This document shows positions 35,201-44,351 of a stretch of 47,645 bases of DNA, piece by piece. The stretch is from assembly GCA_964493205.1 (NCBI GenBank), contig CAZBMJ010000016.1:1-47645 (forward strand), given 5' to 3'. This stretch comes from CAZBMJ01 sp964493205. GTDB taxonomy: Bacteria; Myxococcota; UBA727; JABDBI01. The translations under genes were made by a program, and so were the position numbers. Every line of letters begins with the position of its first letter. Positions within the stretch are counted from its first letter, which is position 1. The notes below the pieces were generated by a model. The model did no database searches. It saw only the letters and a list, made by a program, of their open reading frames with translations, and was not told the DNA's origin.

Positions 35201-36693
35201 CAGGTGAGTTAAGCATTTTTGGGAATTATCATCATCAAAAGTTAGATGTATTTTTATCTGGTGATATGCCACTATCATTAGTTAAACTTTTTGCTCCTGT
35301 TGTGCAAAAAACGCAAGGGTTAGCTCTAGGTGAATTGTCTATTAAGGGTAGCCTTAGTGAACCAGTTTTTGAAGGTAAAATAAATTTTAGTCCCCATGCT
35401 AAGATTATATTGAAAAAATGGCTTGCTCCCATAGAAATTAATAGGGGATCTATAAATTTCATAAAAAAATCCAATAATAGTTTTATTACTAATATAGAAA
35501 AAATGGATATGGGTGTAGGAAATGGCAGCCTAAGTATTAATGGTAGCTTTTTAAAGTCATATAGCGAAGAGTCAGATATTTTTGATTTAAGTATGAAAGG
35601 CTCTAATATTTCTGTGCACAATAATAATGACTTTGTAGAAGGTGATTTCAAAATAAAAAGCTTTCAGGATGCTAATAAAAAAAGGATTACCAATGGTGAA
35701 GTCGTAATTTTTGATGGCTATTCTAAGAGAAAGTTTGACTTAAAAAACTTTATTGCGAATGTTGAATCAAGTTATACACCTCAAAACAATTCATTTTTTT
35801 CTGGGTTTACTACAGATTTAAATATTAATATTTTAATAAATAGATTTAATTTTGAAGCACAAATGTTAAATATTGACATTAATACAGTTTTAAGTGGTCA
35901 ACTTACTGCTAAATCTAACCTAGAAAATCCTAAACTGACTGGTAGTTTATTTGTTAAAGAAGGAGGAGTAAAATTTCCCTCCACAAGTTTTGATTTGATG
36001 GAAACTCAAATAAATTTAGATGAAACTTCTAATATAGCATTTGATCCAAAAATACAACTTGCAGCGTCCACAGAATTAACTAAATCAGAATTTCCTTTTT
36101 TGTCGCAAGATACCAGCATCGAAATGTCCTTAAACGGTAATTTAAATCAGTTAAATCTAGGATTTAAACCAATAACTGGCGATTTAAAATTAAGTCAATT
36201 AAAAATTTTCTTATTACTATTAAGCCCAAAATCTTTGGAAGCTTTCGATTCATCAAACCAAAATAATGTTTTAGTACAAGGGGCTAAAAATGCTGCTTTA
36301 GCTCTTTCTAAAGAAGTCTTGTTGCGCCCATTAACAGATGAATTGCAAGAGTTATTAGAGGGCAAAACAAACACAAAAATTCAATTTGGTACTTCTCTAG
36401 AACCAAGAGGTGTGAATGTTTCCCTAGCGTGGCAAATTGGGCCAAGGATAGAAATTCAAGGTAATTATAGCTTATTAAATAATAATTATAAAAATAAGGC
36501 CCTAGAAAAAAATGATTTTATTATGGACAGCAATAATGTTTTAGGAGATGTAACGGTAAAACTTTGGCTTCTGGATCATAAGCCTTTTGGGCCATTATTT
36601 TTACAAAGTTCTCTAGGTGCCTTTAGACATAAAGAAGGCGAGCTAGATTCTATGGCCAAGATTAAGTTAGTGTATAGGATTTTTAGCAAATGA
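32284..36693 (+). CDS. tamB: TamB-family translocation/assembly module protein
   Basis: A 1469-residue, AsmA/TamB-like protein. An N-terminal anchor helix (IGLCLAFYFFSQILYAS) is followed by a very long run of amphipathic beta strands, forming the hydrophobic groove that carries lipid or barrel proteins across the periplasm. The C-terminal DUF490-like part includes QLTAKSNLENPKLTGSLFV, FPSTSFDLMETQINLDE and SLNGNLNQLNLGFKP, then FGTSLEPRGVNVSLAWQIG. Its stop overlaps the start of the Omp85 gene (ATGA), so the pair is translationally coupled, as expected for the TamA-TamB system. Confidence 0.9.
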   Translation: MRLLARRQQNRLFFRPIGLCLAFYFFSQILYASSFYDKLSSLFSFNMPLNILELVNKNIPGKMSAKSIEYILPNKIKIQDLEVIKDEKEVVLAGKYVELSISLSSLLTRNIIIKEALVDGLFFNYNIIKSRHNVIDVFSDDSPSQKSATKSIRVTIENILVKNGLFEMHHDAGVNITAQNINAKGNFWVENGPFGVNISEVTIDNGAILAAGLELPIKKLLVNDLFISDEKVFAKNLTGFYEDSLISAFGTVFVAEDRYDIKAKLNRNANTWPIGLKGLFFEPPKFLADITMSGKLEYPNIKASIITQDTVIKSVKINKANILAEISREFVKVTQSSISIGKNGLVSALGKVDFNSQTYNFEALASNILSKEITEFLNLKIDTQGILSSKVQILGDYKSAQKLNLVLDGNIKNGIINTVNLNDKTNFNINLNYDFLNTIKFAKSYLIDNTGSKLNFFGVVNTENNKSDINFNISVPTLNKNDIKISNLKSAGQLIYNNKNLFIKSDLNIKNIDYKNLKITNIFSVFNLEKNNAYFSNINAKLNLGDLKGNIFIDDIFNKKIIKSDIKLTDFDLSSLTNKIFEGVGSATLLLSGSSDEPLVAIDFETPNFKWQSIDFGMTSFSAQCSSVDCLVDNFYSYSFLGLIESKKISLNFKQNSFDGVLLVNGLNLNSLTHSLYKDIFGVIDGHIVLNGNLKNPRIKGYLIAQDVSFLNVKLGSGPLSLLIENQELEKSSKNDIVVSLSSRLKNNSFLSDIRASYAYEQKTINIDANLDKILLSSFKINNNWPLLNGELSMSFLMKGHINKPVITTKISLAEIWLGSENINQPKKLFGPVLLSASVKDSKLDLTSCASFSFNTKDGYCSEKMDFNLAAKGDFGLDEFLINVQSSFFHPSLEDIFPYLKKELISLSLFGDFKGQFSKKKNHDLAYTTTLSIKELSSSMPSFPKIKLLSPTDILINNAYISLPKEAKVMFSPGELSIFGNYHHQKLDVFLSGDMPLSLVKLFAPVVQKTQGLALGELSIKGSLSEPVFEGKINFSPHAKIILKKWLAPIEINRGSINFIKKSNNSFITNIEKMDMGVGNGSLSINGSFLKSYSEESDIFDLSMKGSNISVHNNNDFVEGDFKIKSFQDANKKRITNGEVVIFDGYSKRKFDLKNFIANVESSYTPQNNSFFSGFTTDLNINILINRFNFEAQMLNIDINTVLSGQLTAKSNLENPKLTGSLFVKEGGVKFPSTSFDLMETQINLDETSNIAFDPKIQLAASTELTKSEFPFLSQDTSIEMSLNGNLNQLNLGFKPITGDLKLSQLKIFLLLLSPKSLEAFDSSNQNNVLVQGAKNAALALSKEVLLRPLTDELQELLEGKTNTKIQFGTSLEPRGVNVSLAWQIGPRIEIQGNYSLLNNNYKNKALEKNDFIMDSNNVLGDVTVKLWLLDHKPFGPLFLQSSLGAFRHKEGELDSMAKIKLVYRIFSK

Positions 36694-39600
36694 GAGCAGT
36701 GATAATTATAATAATTTATTTGATAGGTTTAAGCTGCTTTGCTCAAATAAATAAAGTTTCTTTTTCAACTAATTTAGATATTAGTAATAATACAAAATTT
36801 TTTATAAATAATTATCTAGAACGTTTTTTAGGTTTTAGTGCCAATAGTAAATATTTAGAAGAAGCTCAAATATTTTTACAAAGTAATTATTTTGTTAATA
36901 CGGTTATTTGTAATTATCATAATGAGAATAAAGATACAGTGTTAAATTGTGATATTAATATAAAAAGTAAAATAAAAAATATATATACTAAAGGCTTGCC
37001 AGCTTTTTTGCTGGAGTCTGAGCTTTTAAAGAAAATTTCTCTTCAGGTTGGTCAAGATATTGTTATTGATGAAAGTAGTAAAAAAAATATATTTTTACAG
37101 ACAAAAAGTAGGGTAGAAAACTTTTTACAACAAGAAGGATTTTATGGATCAGAAATAACTATCAGCTATACCTCTTATCCTCAAAACAGAAATATTGATA
37201 TATTAATAGATATTAAAAAAGGAAATTTTGTAAGAATAAACAATGTCGTTATTATGGGTGATGATCTTCCTAATGTAAGCAAGTTTGAAAAAAGCTATAA
37301 ACGAATGTGTTTTTCTTTTAGTACCATACTAGAATCCTTTTCTAAGGGTTTTAATTGTTATTCACCTGAGCTTGAATCTAATACCACCAAAAGTTTAGTA
37401 CAAGAGTTAGTAAACGAGGGTTATATTCAGGCAAATATTAGAGTTAGTAAGTATTGGTTAAATAATGATGAAAAAAAAGCTGTTAATTTACGTGTTGATA
37501 TAGATAAAGGCCCAAAATTTTTTTGGAAAATTAATATAGAGAACACTTCTGATATTATTCAAAGTAAATTTAATAAAATTTTCTCTTCTTTCTTTTTATC
37601 TGAATCCTTGTCTCGTATTAGCATATCAGACTCTGAAGTAGCAAGTTCGCTCGATCGTTTAGTTAGCCACAGTGATATTGAAAATGAGATATCTTTTATT
37701 GCATCTAGAAATATCGATGAGCAGGAAATAAGCTTATCTATAGAAAAAATAAAAGCTAAACTAGCCGCTAGAGGCTATCCAAATGCTGAAGTGAGCTCTT
37801 CTTATACGCAGCAAGATGAAAAAAATATCGACTTAATTTTTAATGTTGATCCTAAAACTTCATTTTTTATTGGCGAGATTAACATTAGCCCAAGTTATTA
37901 CAATGACTTTATTGATACAAAACTTTTAGAAAAATTTATTAGTACGCGTAGCTTACTTTCCAGTGGTAATATTTCTTATGCAGCTATGGATGACGCTATT
38001 TTTGAGATAAAAAAGCAGCTTATAGCTAAAGGATTTATTAATGTTGATGTTAAAACTGATTTAAATGCTAATTTTGATTCCTCCACTACTGTTAACTTTT
38101 ATATCAGTTCAGAGAAAAGAGAAGTGGTTGAAAAAATAAATATTATTAATGGTAATGATAAAATTAATAACCAATTAATGCCTTTTTTATTAAATTGTGA
38201 CTCCTATGACGAGAAACTCAATAATAATTGTTATTTATCATCTTTTATTGAATCTCAAGTAGAATACGATAAAGAAAAAATCATAGATTTTTATAGATTA
38301 AATGGTTACTTTTATGTTGATATAGATGTTAAAAATTACAAAAATAATGATAAACATATAGTAGAATATTATTTATTTGATAATCGTTATCCAGCTGACA
38401 AAAAAAATTCCTTAAAACCGCAAGTCATAAAAGAAATGCTTATTTTGGGTAATAGCACAGTTTCAGAGAACGTACTTAAAAGATTATTTTCTCTAGATAG
38501 CAATATAAAAGTAAAGGCTTTAACGCAGGGAATTGCTAATATTAAATCCAGCGGCTTATTTTCTAGAGTTGAACATAAATTTGTTGCTGGTTCTAATAAT
38601 AGTGATGATATTTATTTTTTACTTAATTTAACACCAAAACCATCTTTAACACTTGATACAGGTATAGCCTTTTCCACTGATAAATTTTTTAGTTTTCAGT
38701 CTGAAATCAATGAATATAATCTATTTGGTTCTATGCTTAGACTAAATACTGGCCTTGATTTAGGTTTATTTGTTGGTAGACAAACATCTTTTAATAATAA
38801 AATTATTTGGCCCAATATTTGGGGTAAACCAGTTTCCTTAACTATTAATGCTCCAGTTTTTGTTTATCAGGATTTTTTGCATAGGCCTATTCCTAGTACG
38901 CGTTTGCAAAGTAAATTTTCTGCTAACCTGGATTTTGGTTTAAATAAACTAACTAATATTTTTTTAAAATATACTTTATATCATAACCAAGAAAGAATTT
39001 TAACTGATAATACACCTTTATCTTTTAAGGAAAATTTATCAAGTATAGATGGTTTATTGCCTACCATGAAATCTGGTGGCAAAATTAGGGGCGTTTTGAA
39101 ACCAGGATTTTTGATCAGTAATATTGATAATATTTTTCTTCCTCATAGTGGATTTGAACTTGAAAATTGGATGGAGTTAAGTGGAGGGTTTTTGTTTGGT
39201 AATCCGCCGTTTTTAGTAGTAGGAACTAGAAATTCTTTTTACGTTCCTATCTCTTTTTTAACCATTGCCATGCAAGTAAGCCTTAGTAGAAGCTTTATCA
39301 AGCCTAATAAAGATAACTGGAATGATCTTAAAAACGCATCATCCATGGACAGGTTGGGTGGAGATAAAAGCATCAGAGGTTATAAAGAGGGTAATATTGG
39401 TATTGAAGATACTTCTGACATAACTAGTAAATATGCTGGCTATTTTTTAAATAATTTAAATATGGAATTAAGGTTTCCTCTTCCTATCTTTGAAGAGTCA
39501 AATAATCTTTTTGGCGCTTTTTTTACAGACCTTGGCTTATTATTACCCGTAACTTCTATGTTTTCTTTATTCAAAGATATTAAGGATACTCAATTAATAG

Positions 39601-39737
39601 CTAAACGTGGCTTGGGCCTATCTTTTGGAGCTTCTTTGCGATATTTGTTACCCATAGGGCCAATTTCCATAGATTACGGTTTTTCACCTATTCATAAACA
39701 GTCAGATTATCACCTAATGCTTGGATATCTTTTTTAA
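36690..39737 (+). CDS. tamA: Omp85-family outer-membrane protein (TamA-like)
   Basis: A 1015-residue protein with signal peptide IIYLIGLSCFAQ. The N-terminal two thirds form repeated POTRA-like units (for example VRINNVVIMGDDLP, SFFIGEINISP and KEMLILGNSTVSENVLKRLFSLD). The C-terminal barrel (about 640-1015) contains the conserved lid-loop motif GGDKSIRGYKEG with Ile895-Arg896-Gly897-Tyr898, and ends in a terminal Phe. It is longer than typical TamA (about 577) because of extra POTRA domains, making it intermediate between TamA and BamA in layout. Coupling to tamB favours TamA. It would insert barrel proteins in the outer membrane. Confidence 0.88.
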   Translation: MRAVIIIIIYLIGLSCFAQINKVSFSTNLDISNNTKFFINNYLERFLGFSANSKYLEEAQIFLQSNYFVNTVICNYHNENKDTVLNCDINIKSKIKNIYTKGLPAFLLESELLKKISLQVGQDIVIDESSKKNIFLQTKSRVENFLQQEGFYGSEITISYTSYPQNRNIDILIDIKKGNFVRINNVVIMGDDLPNVSKFEKSYKRMCFSFSTILESFSKGFNCYSPELESNTTKSLVQELVNEGYIQANIRVSKYWLNNDEKKAVNLRVDIDKGPKFFWKINIENTSDIIQSKFNKIFSSFFLSESLSRISISDSEVASSLDRLVSHSDIENEISFIASRNIDEQEISLSIEKIKAKLAARGYPNAEVSSSYTQQDEKNIDLIFNVDPKTSFFIGEINISPSYYNDFIDTKLLEKFISTRSLLSSGNISYAAMDDAIFEIKKQLIAKGFINVDVKTDLNANFDSSTTVNFYISSEKREVVEKINIINGNDKINNQLMPFLLNCDSYDEKLNNNCYLSSFIESQVEYDKEKIIDFYRLNGYFYVDIDVKNYKNNDKHIVEYYLFDNRYPADKKNSLKPQVIKEMLILGNSTVSENVLKRLFSLDSNIKVKALTQGIANIKSSGLFSRVEHKFVAGSNNSDDIYFLLNLTPKPSLTLDTGIAFSTDKFFSFQSEINEYNLFGSMLRLNTGLDLGLFVGRQTSFNNKIIWPNIWGKPVSLTINAPVFVYQDFLHRPIPSTRLQSKFSANLDFGLNKLTNIFLKYTLYHNQERILTDNTPLSFKENLSSIDGLLPTMKSGGKIRGVLKPGFLISNIDNIFLPHSGFELENWMELSGGFLFGNPPFLVVGTRNSFYVPISFLTIAMQVSLSRSFIKPNKDNWNDLKNASSMDRLGGDKSIRGYKEGNIGIEDTSDITSKYAGYFLNNLNMELRFPLPIFEESNNLFGAFFTDLGLLLPVTSMFSLFKDIKDTQLIAKRGLGLSFGASLRYLLPIGPISIDYGFSPIHKQSDYHLMLGYLF

Positions 39738-39763
39738 ACAAACCAGCATCTTTGAGGCCATAA

Positions 39764-39910
39764 GCTCCTACAAAAAAAGAATATAGTGGACATTTTAACG
39801 TAAGAGTAGATAAAAGGCTTCATAGAGCATTAGCTATTGAAGCTGCTCAGCAAGGAACAAGCTTAAATGCCTTAATATCGCAAAAACTAGTAGTAGGAGT
39901 AAAAATTTAA
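39764..39910 (+). pseudogene. Remnant of a HicB antitoxin gene
   Basis: The open frame has no start codon but encodes about 48 residues that match the HicB C-terminal ribbon-helix-helix domain: EYSGHFNVRVDKRLHRALA then IEAAQQGTSLNALISQKL. The N-terminal HicB domain and any hicA partner are absent. It lies in the 270-base gap after the Omp85 gene. Confidence 0.75.
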
Positions 39911-40007
39911 TATTAAAAGTCTATTTTTAACCCATTAATTAATATCAAAATTATATTAAAATATTAAAATAATAAGCATTAAAAAATATTTAAAATAAAA
40001 TAAAATT

Positions 40008-41225
40008 ATGAGAAATATTTTTTTTATTTTTTTATTACTAATTAATGGATGCAAAGATAGCATACAAGAAGAAAGTCAATTACGAATAATAGTAAATAAT
40101 GTGGCATCAGAACTTGGTGATTTAGGATTTGATATTAACGCTGATGAAATAAACTTAAGCCTAAAATCTACCCAAGAAATGCTTGATATGTATGAAACTA
40201 GCGCACAAAAAGGTAATCACAGTAAATACAATAACGAAGATGCTGATAAACGCCTGGCTTTTTATGAACCAAATTCAAATACTATTGTTATAAAAAAAAA
40301 TAATGTAAATAAAATAGATAAAAGCTACTTAGCCCATGAACTAATTCATGCTTACCAAGACCAAAAATGGGATTATGCAACTATTTGGCAGCCTTATCAC
40401 GATTCTATGTCAGAAGAAAAATTTAATATAATAAATTATTTACTTGAAGGTCATGCAGAATTGGCGCGGATTGCCTATGAAGAAAAGTATGGTTCTTCAA
40501 ATAGTAAAGAAAAACTTTCTATGAATCTCGCTAAGATGGTATTTAGTGAATGCATTATTTGTCATGAACAAAAATCATCATCAATGCTGCCTTATATTTT
40601 AGGCTTAAGATTTATGGGTAGTTTATATAAAAAAGGTGGTTGGAGCCTAGTAGAAAATTCTATTACTGATTTACCTGCTTCTAGCGAACAAATATTACAC
40701 CCAGAAAAATTTCAAGCAGATGAACCCAGTGAAGTATTTTTGCCCGTATGGAAAGACAATAAGTTTAATGCTCAATTAATTTCAGATTCTCAAAAAGGCG
40801 AAGCTTATTTACTATCAAAACTTATTAATTTATCTTTGAGCAGCAAAGAAGCTTTTATAAGTTCTAGCGGGTGGGATGCTGATCGCTCTCAACTTTATAA
40901 AATGCCTAATAACCAAGATATTTTAATATGGCGTTTAGTTTTTGATCGAGATGAAGATGCAGAGCAGTTAGAAACTTCTTTAGATAAAATTAATGCCGTA
41001 GGTAAAAGGTTTAGAAATGGTAGTACCATAGATTGGGTCATAGCCGATGATGATGAAGTTATTAGTGCATTACATATTTTTTTAAGTCAAAACCCTTTTT
41101 TGGTAACTAAAAAAGCTAATGATATGAAAAGCACACAAAATCAAGAAATACAAAGTAAAGATGATGACTTTTTAATTCAAAGCCCCTATTTTAGAAAATC
41201 TTTAAAAATAGAAAGTAAAAATTAA
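40008..41225 (+). CDS. Zinc metalloprotease lipoprotein
   Basis: A 405-residue lipoprotein (LLLINGC, Cys15). HELIH (His110-Glu111-His114) with a downstream LLEGHAELA (Glu147 or Glu151) gives the zinc-binding pattern of gluzincin-type metalloproteases. It also has a SDLPASSEQILHPEKF-like segment (ITDLPASSEQILHPEKF) typical of this group of uncharacterised proteases. It would act in the periplasm or at the cell surface. aroA follows 12 bases downstream, so the two may share a transcript without a shared function. Confidence 0.85.
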   Translation: MRNIFFIFLLLINGCKDSIQEESQLRIIVNNVASELGDLGFDINADEINLSLKSTQEMLDMYETSAQKGNHSKYNNEDADKRLAFYEPNSNTIVIKKNNVNKIDKSYLAHELIHAYQDQKWDYATIWQPYHDSMSEEKFNIINYLLEGHAELARIAYEEKYGSSNSKEKLSMNLAKMVFSECIICHEQKSSSMLPYILGLRFMGSLYKKGGWSLVENSITDLPASSEQILHPEKFQADEPSEVFLPVWKDNKFNAQLISDSQKGEAYLLSKLINLSLSSKEAFISSSGWDADRSQLYKMPNNQDILIWRLVFDRDEDAEQLETSLDKINAVGKRFRNGSTIDWVIADDDEVISALHIFLSQNPFLVTKKANDMKSTQNQEIQSKDDDFLIQSPYFRKSLKIESKN

Positions 41226-41237
41226 AAAGAGAACATA

Positions 41238-42548
41238 ATGAGTTTACTAACTATTAATCAATGCAGTGAATTGGCAGGTGAAGTAACTATTCCTGCTGAT
41301 AAATCCATAAGCCACCGCGCTTTAATGTTTGCAAGCTTAGCTTTGGGCACGTCAAAAATCACTAATTTATTAGAAGGGCATGACTGCTTAGCTACTCTTA
41401 AACTAATGCAAGAGCTAGGAATCAAAATAATTAAAGAAAATAATTATTGGCTAGTGCATGGAAAAGGTAGGGCAGGTCTTTGCGAACCACAAAATATTCT
41501 AGATTGCCAAAATTCTGGCACCACTATGCGCCTTATGAGTGGCTTGCTTTCTGCCATGAATTTTTTTTGCGTACTTGATGGCACAAAACAAATTAAATCA
41601 CGTCCCATGGCCAGAGTCATTGAGCCTTTGACCCTCATGGGAGCTCATATTTATGCAAGAGAAAATAATACTAAAGCTCCCATAGCTATTTTGCCAAGTA
41701 AATTACAGGCTATTGATTTTACTTTGCAGCAAAAAAGTGCCCAAGTAAAAAGTGCTTTGATATTGGCTAGTCTTTTTAGTGGACAAAAAAGTCGTATTAC
41801 AAATACCAAAGCTACAAGAGATCACACTGAGCGTATGCTTAACTTTATGGGTGCGAATATAGAAGTTGGTGATGATCATGTGACAATAAACCCTTTAACT
41901 CATGAACTAAAGCCATTAGAGTTAAGCATCGTGGGTGATATTTCTTCAGCAGCATTTTTAATAGTGGCTGGGGTATTATTAGCTAAAGATGGCATACTTC
42001 TAAAAAATGTAGGGGTTAATCATACGCGCACTGGCATTATTGATGCTTTAATAAAAATGGGCGCAGATATTAAGATTATTAATAAAAGCTTAGTGGCCAA
42101 TGAAGATATGGCCGATATTTTTATTAAAAAAAGTAGTCTTAAAGCCGCAAGCTTTGAGGGGGATGAAGTAGCACGTATGATCGACGAGATCCCTATTTTA
42201 GCTTTGGCTGCCACACAAGCTATGGGTGTTAGTATAATTAAAGATGCTTTAGAGCTTAAAGTAAAAGAATCAAATCGTATTAATAAAACCGTCACAGAAC
42301 TTAAAAAACTGGGGTGCACTATTGAAGAAACCTTTGATGGCATGATCATCACTGGGCAAAGTTCCCTTAAAAAAATTTCTGTAGAACATTACGGCGATCA
42401 CCGCTTAGCTCTTATGTTAAGTATTGCTGGTTTACTATGCCAAGACGGCTTACAAATAAAAGACTGGCAAGTAATGGATGATAGTTTTCCAGGCTTTATT
42501 CATATTCTTACAGATCTGGGGGCGAAGGTAGAGAAATCGATTCAATAA
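41238..42548 (+). CDS. aroA: 3-phosphoshikimate 1-carboxyvinyltransferase (EPSP synthase)
   Basis: A 436-residue enzyme that joins PEP and shikimate-3-phosphate in the chorismate pathway. Motifs: PADKSISHRALM (Lys22, Ser23), DCQNSGTTMRLMSG, ATRDHTERML, VVGDISSAAFL-like (SIVGDISSAAFLIVAG), ELKVKESNRI and HYGDHRLALM. These cover both domains and give standard length. It lies between a metalloprotease gene and aroE; the 168-base gap to aroE is occupied by a palindromic repeat pair. Confidence 0.97.
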   Translation: MSLLTINQCSELAGEVTIPADKSISHRALMFASLALGTSKITNLLEGHDCLATLKLMQELGIKIIKENNYWLVHGKGRAGLCEPQNILDCQNSGTTMRLMSGLLSAMNFFCVLDGTKQIKSRPMARVIEPLTLMGAHIYARENNTKAPIAILPSKLQAIDFTLQQKSAQVKSALILASLFSGQKSRITNTKATRDHTERMLNFMGANIEVGDDHVTINPLTHELKPLELSIVGDISSAAFLIVAGVLLAKDGILLKNVGVNHTRTGIIDALIKMGADIKIINKSLVANEDMADIFIKKSSLKAASFEGDEVARMIDEIPILALAATQAMGVSIIKDALELKVKESNRINKTVTELKKLGCTIEETFDGMIITGQSSLKKISVEHYGDHRLALMLSIAGLLCQDGLQIKDWQVMDDSFPGFIHILTDLGAKVEKSIQ

Positions 42549-42597
42549 GAGAGAAAAGATGATGAAACAAAAAAATAATATAATAATTACACAATTC

Positions 42598-42692
42598 CTA
42601 CGTGCCGTGACTTGTTCACGGCATCCAGCCAATTAAGCTTTAAATTGTAAAAATTAGTTTTCTGGATACCGTGCACAAGGCACGGTACGTAG
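42598..42692. repeat. Inverted pair of 31-bp palindromic repeats
   Basis: Arms 42598-42628 (CTACGTGCCGTG...GCATCCAG) and 42662-42692 (CTGGATACCG...GTACGTAG) are inverted copies with about five differences. Each arm is itself a hairpin around ACTTGTT or CACAAGG. The same unit is found once at 11064-11094. It lies between aroA and aroE. Confidence 0.75.
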
Positions 42693-42716
42693 AAAAGCCC
42701 TCAGGTTAGATAAATT

Positions 42717-43556
42717 ATGAATCCTAAAAATTTAGTTGGGCTTATTGGATGGCCTATTGAACATAGCTTATCACCTATGATGCATAATGAAGCCTTTAGA
42801 ATATTGGGCCTAGATTCTTGGGTTTATTTAAGCTTACCCGTGCATCATAACAACATCAAAGAAGCTATTTTGGGCCTTAAAGCCTTATGTTTTAAAGGAG
42901 CCAATGTTACCATTCCTTACAAAGAAGCGGTAGTGCCTTATTTAGATAAACTCAGTGAGGATGCAAAACTTATTGGAGCTATAAACACTATTGTTATTGA
43001 TGAAAATGGCTTACTTATAGGCCATAATACCGATCATGCAGGGTTTATAAAAGATTTAGCAGATAATGCTGTTGAAATAAGTAAAAAAAATATTTTAGTA
43101 CTGGGAGCTGGGGGCGCAGCTAAAGCTATTTGTTATGGTTTACTAAAGAATGGCGCTGAAAATTTAATGATTCTTAATCGCACTAAAAATAAATCTGATG
43201 AGCTTGCTCATACACTAAGACACAAATTTACTACTAGCCATATTCAAAGCATTGAAAAATATGCTCAGGCTGATGTGATAATCAATTGCACAAGTATAGG
43301 CCTGGATAAAAACTCTCAAGATATGCCGTGGGAGAAAAATATTAGTTTTAATAAACATCAAATAGTTTATGACACTATTTATAATCCTTACGAAACACCA
43401 TTTTTGGCTTTTGCAAAGTCTTGTGGTGCAAAAACTATTAATGGCTTAGGTATGCTTATTAATCAGGCAGCATTAGCCTTTGAATTATGGACTCACCAAA
43501 CACCTTCCATAAAAGATATGAAAAACATTGCTTATGCCCAATTAAATATTAAATAA
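42717..43556 (+). CDS. aroE: Shikimate dehydrogenase (NADP+)
   Basis: A 279-residue enzyme that reduces 3-dehydroshikimate to shikimate. The substrate site shows HSLSPMMHN and NVTIPYKE with catalytic Lys69 and Asp106 (GHNTDHAGF). The NADP site shows LGAGGAAKAI (129-138) and LNRTKNKS. The C-terminal GLGMLINQAALAFELWT is intact. Together with aroA it provides two steps of the chorismate pathway. Confidence 0.97.
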   Translation: MNPKNLVGLIGWPIEHSLSPMMHNEAFRILGLDSWVYLSLPVHHNNIKEAILGLKALCFKGANVTIPYKEAVVPYLDKLSEDAKLIGAINTIVIDENGLLIGHNTDHAGFIKDLADNAVEISKKNILVLGAGGAAKAICYGLLKNGAENLMILNRTKNKSDELAHTLRHKFTTSHIQSIEKYAQADVIINCTSIGLDKNSQDMPWEKNISFNKHQIVYDTIYNPYETPFLAFAKSCGAKTINGLGMLINQAALAFELWTHQTPSIKDMKNIAYAQLNIK

Positions 43557-43628
43557 TAATTTAATTTTTTTTGTTCTAGTCGCCAATACTTATTAATAAT
43601 TCCTATAAGTATTTAATGGAGGCTATGT

Positions 43629-44351
43629 ATGGCACAAAAAGCTGGTATTATTTTATTTATTTTAATCAGCAAAAATTTAACAGCAACTATAGATATTATA
43701 AATTTTAATAAAATCATAAATAGCATAATAAATATTAATAAACAAAAAATAAATAAAAAATATAATAATCCTCAAATAGAATTAAAATTAAACTACTATA
43801 ATTATGGCTCTAATTTTAATATTGATTCAGTGGCCTATTTTAAAGGAGAAAATAAATTTATTTTTACCTTTACTGGAGCACTGGCTAAAGAAGATTCTAT
43901 TAATCATGAAGCTTTTGCCATTATGGTTTGTCACGAAATTGGTCATGTACTTGCTGGTTATCCAAAACAAACTTCCCATTGGCAAAGCTGGTCTTCAGTA
44001 GAAGGGTTAGCAGATTATTCTGCTACTAATAAATGTATGAAATTATTTAATACCATAAGTCCGTGGGAGAAAAATTTAAGATTTTTTGATGGCTATATCA
44101 TCGCTAAATGCCAAGAACATTACGGCCATAACTTAGAAGACACTCTAAGCTGCTTACGTACTGCTTCGGGCATTATGTCTTTGCAAAATTATTTTAACCT
44201 TAAAGAAAAAAATAAAATTTCCATGAAAAGCAAAGACCCCACAAAAGTTGCAAAAACTTTATGTAAATATCCTTCTAATCAGTGCCGTATAGATACTTTT
44301 TGGGCAGGTTTATTTAATGAAGAAAAACCTCAGTGTTGGTTTAAGCAATAA
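43629..44351 (+). CDS. Secreted HExxH metalloprotease-like protein
   Basis: A 240-residue protein with a probable signal sequence (AGIILFILISKNLTA). CHEIGHVLAGYP supplies His102-Glu103-His106, and SSVEGLADYSA supplies the third ligand (Glu125 or Asp129). Several cysteines in the C-terminal part (Cys101, CMKL, CQEH, CLRT, CKYP, CRID, CWFK) suggest disulfides. GGAGG precedes the ATG by six bases. Its last 15 codons are repeated at 46205-46253 as part of the tandem duplication downstream. Confidence 0.8.
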   Translation: MAQKAGIILFILISKNLTATIDIINFNKIINSIININKQKINKKYNNPQIELKLNYYNYGSNFNIDSVAYFKGENKFIFTFTGALAKEDSINHEAFAIMVCHEIGHVLAGYPKQTSHWQSWSSVEGLADYSATNKCMKLFNTISPWEKNLRFFDGYIIAKCQEHYGHNLEDTLSCLRTASGIMSLQNYFNLKEKNKISMKSKDPTKVAKTLCKYPSNQCRIDTFWAGLFNEEKPQCWFKQ

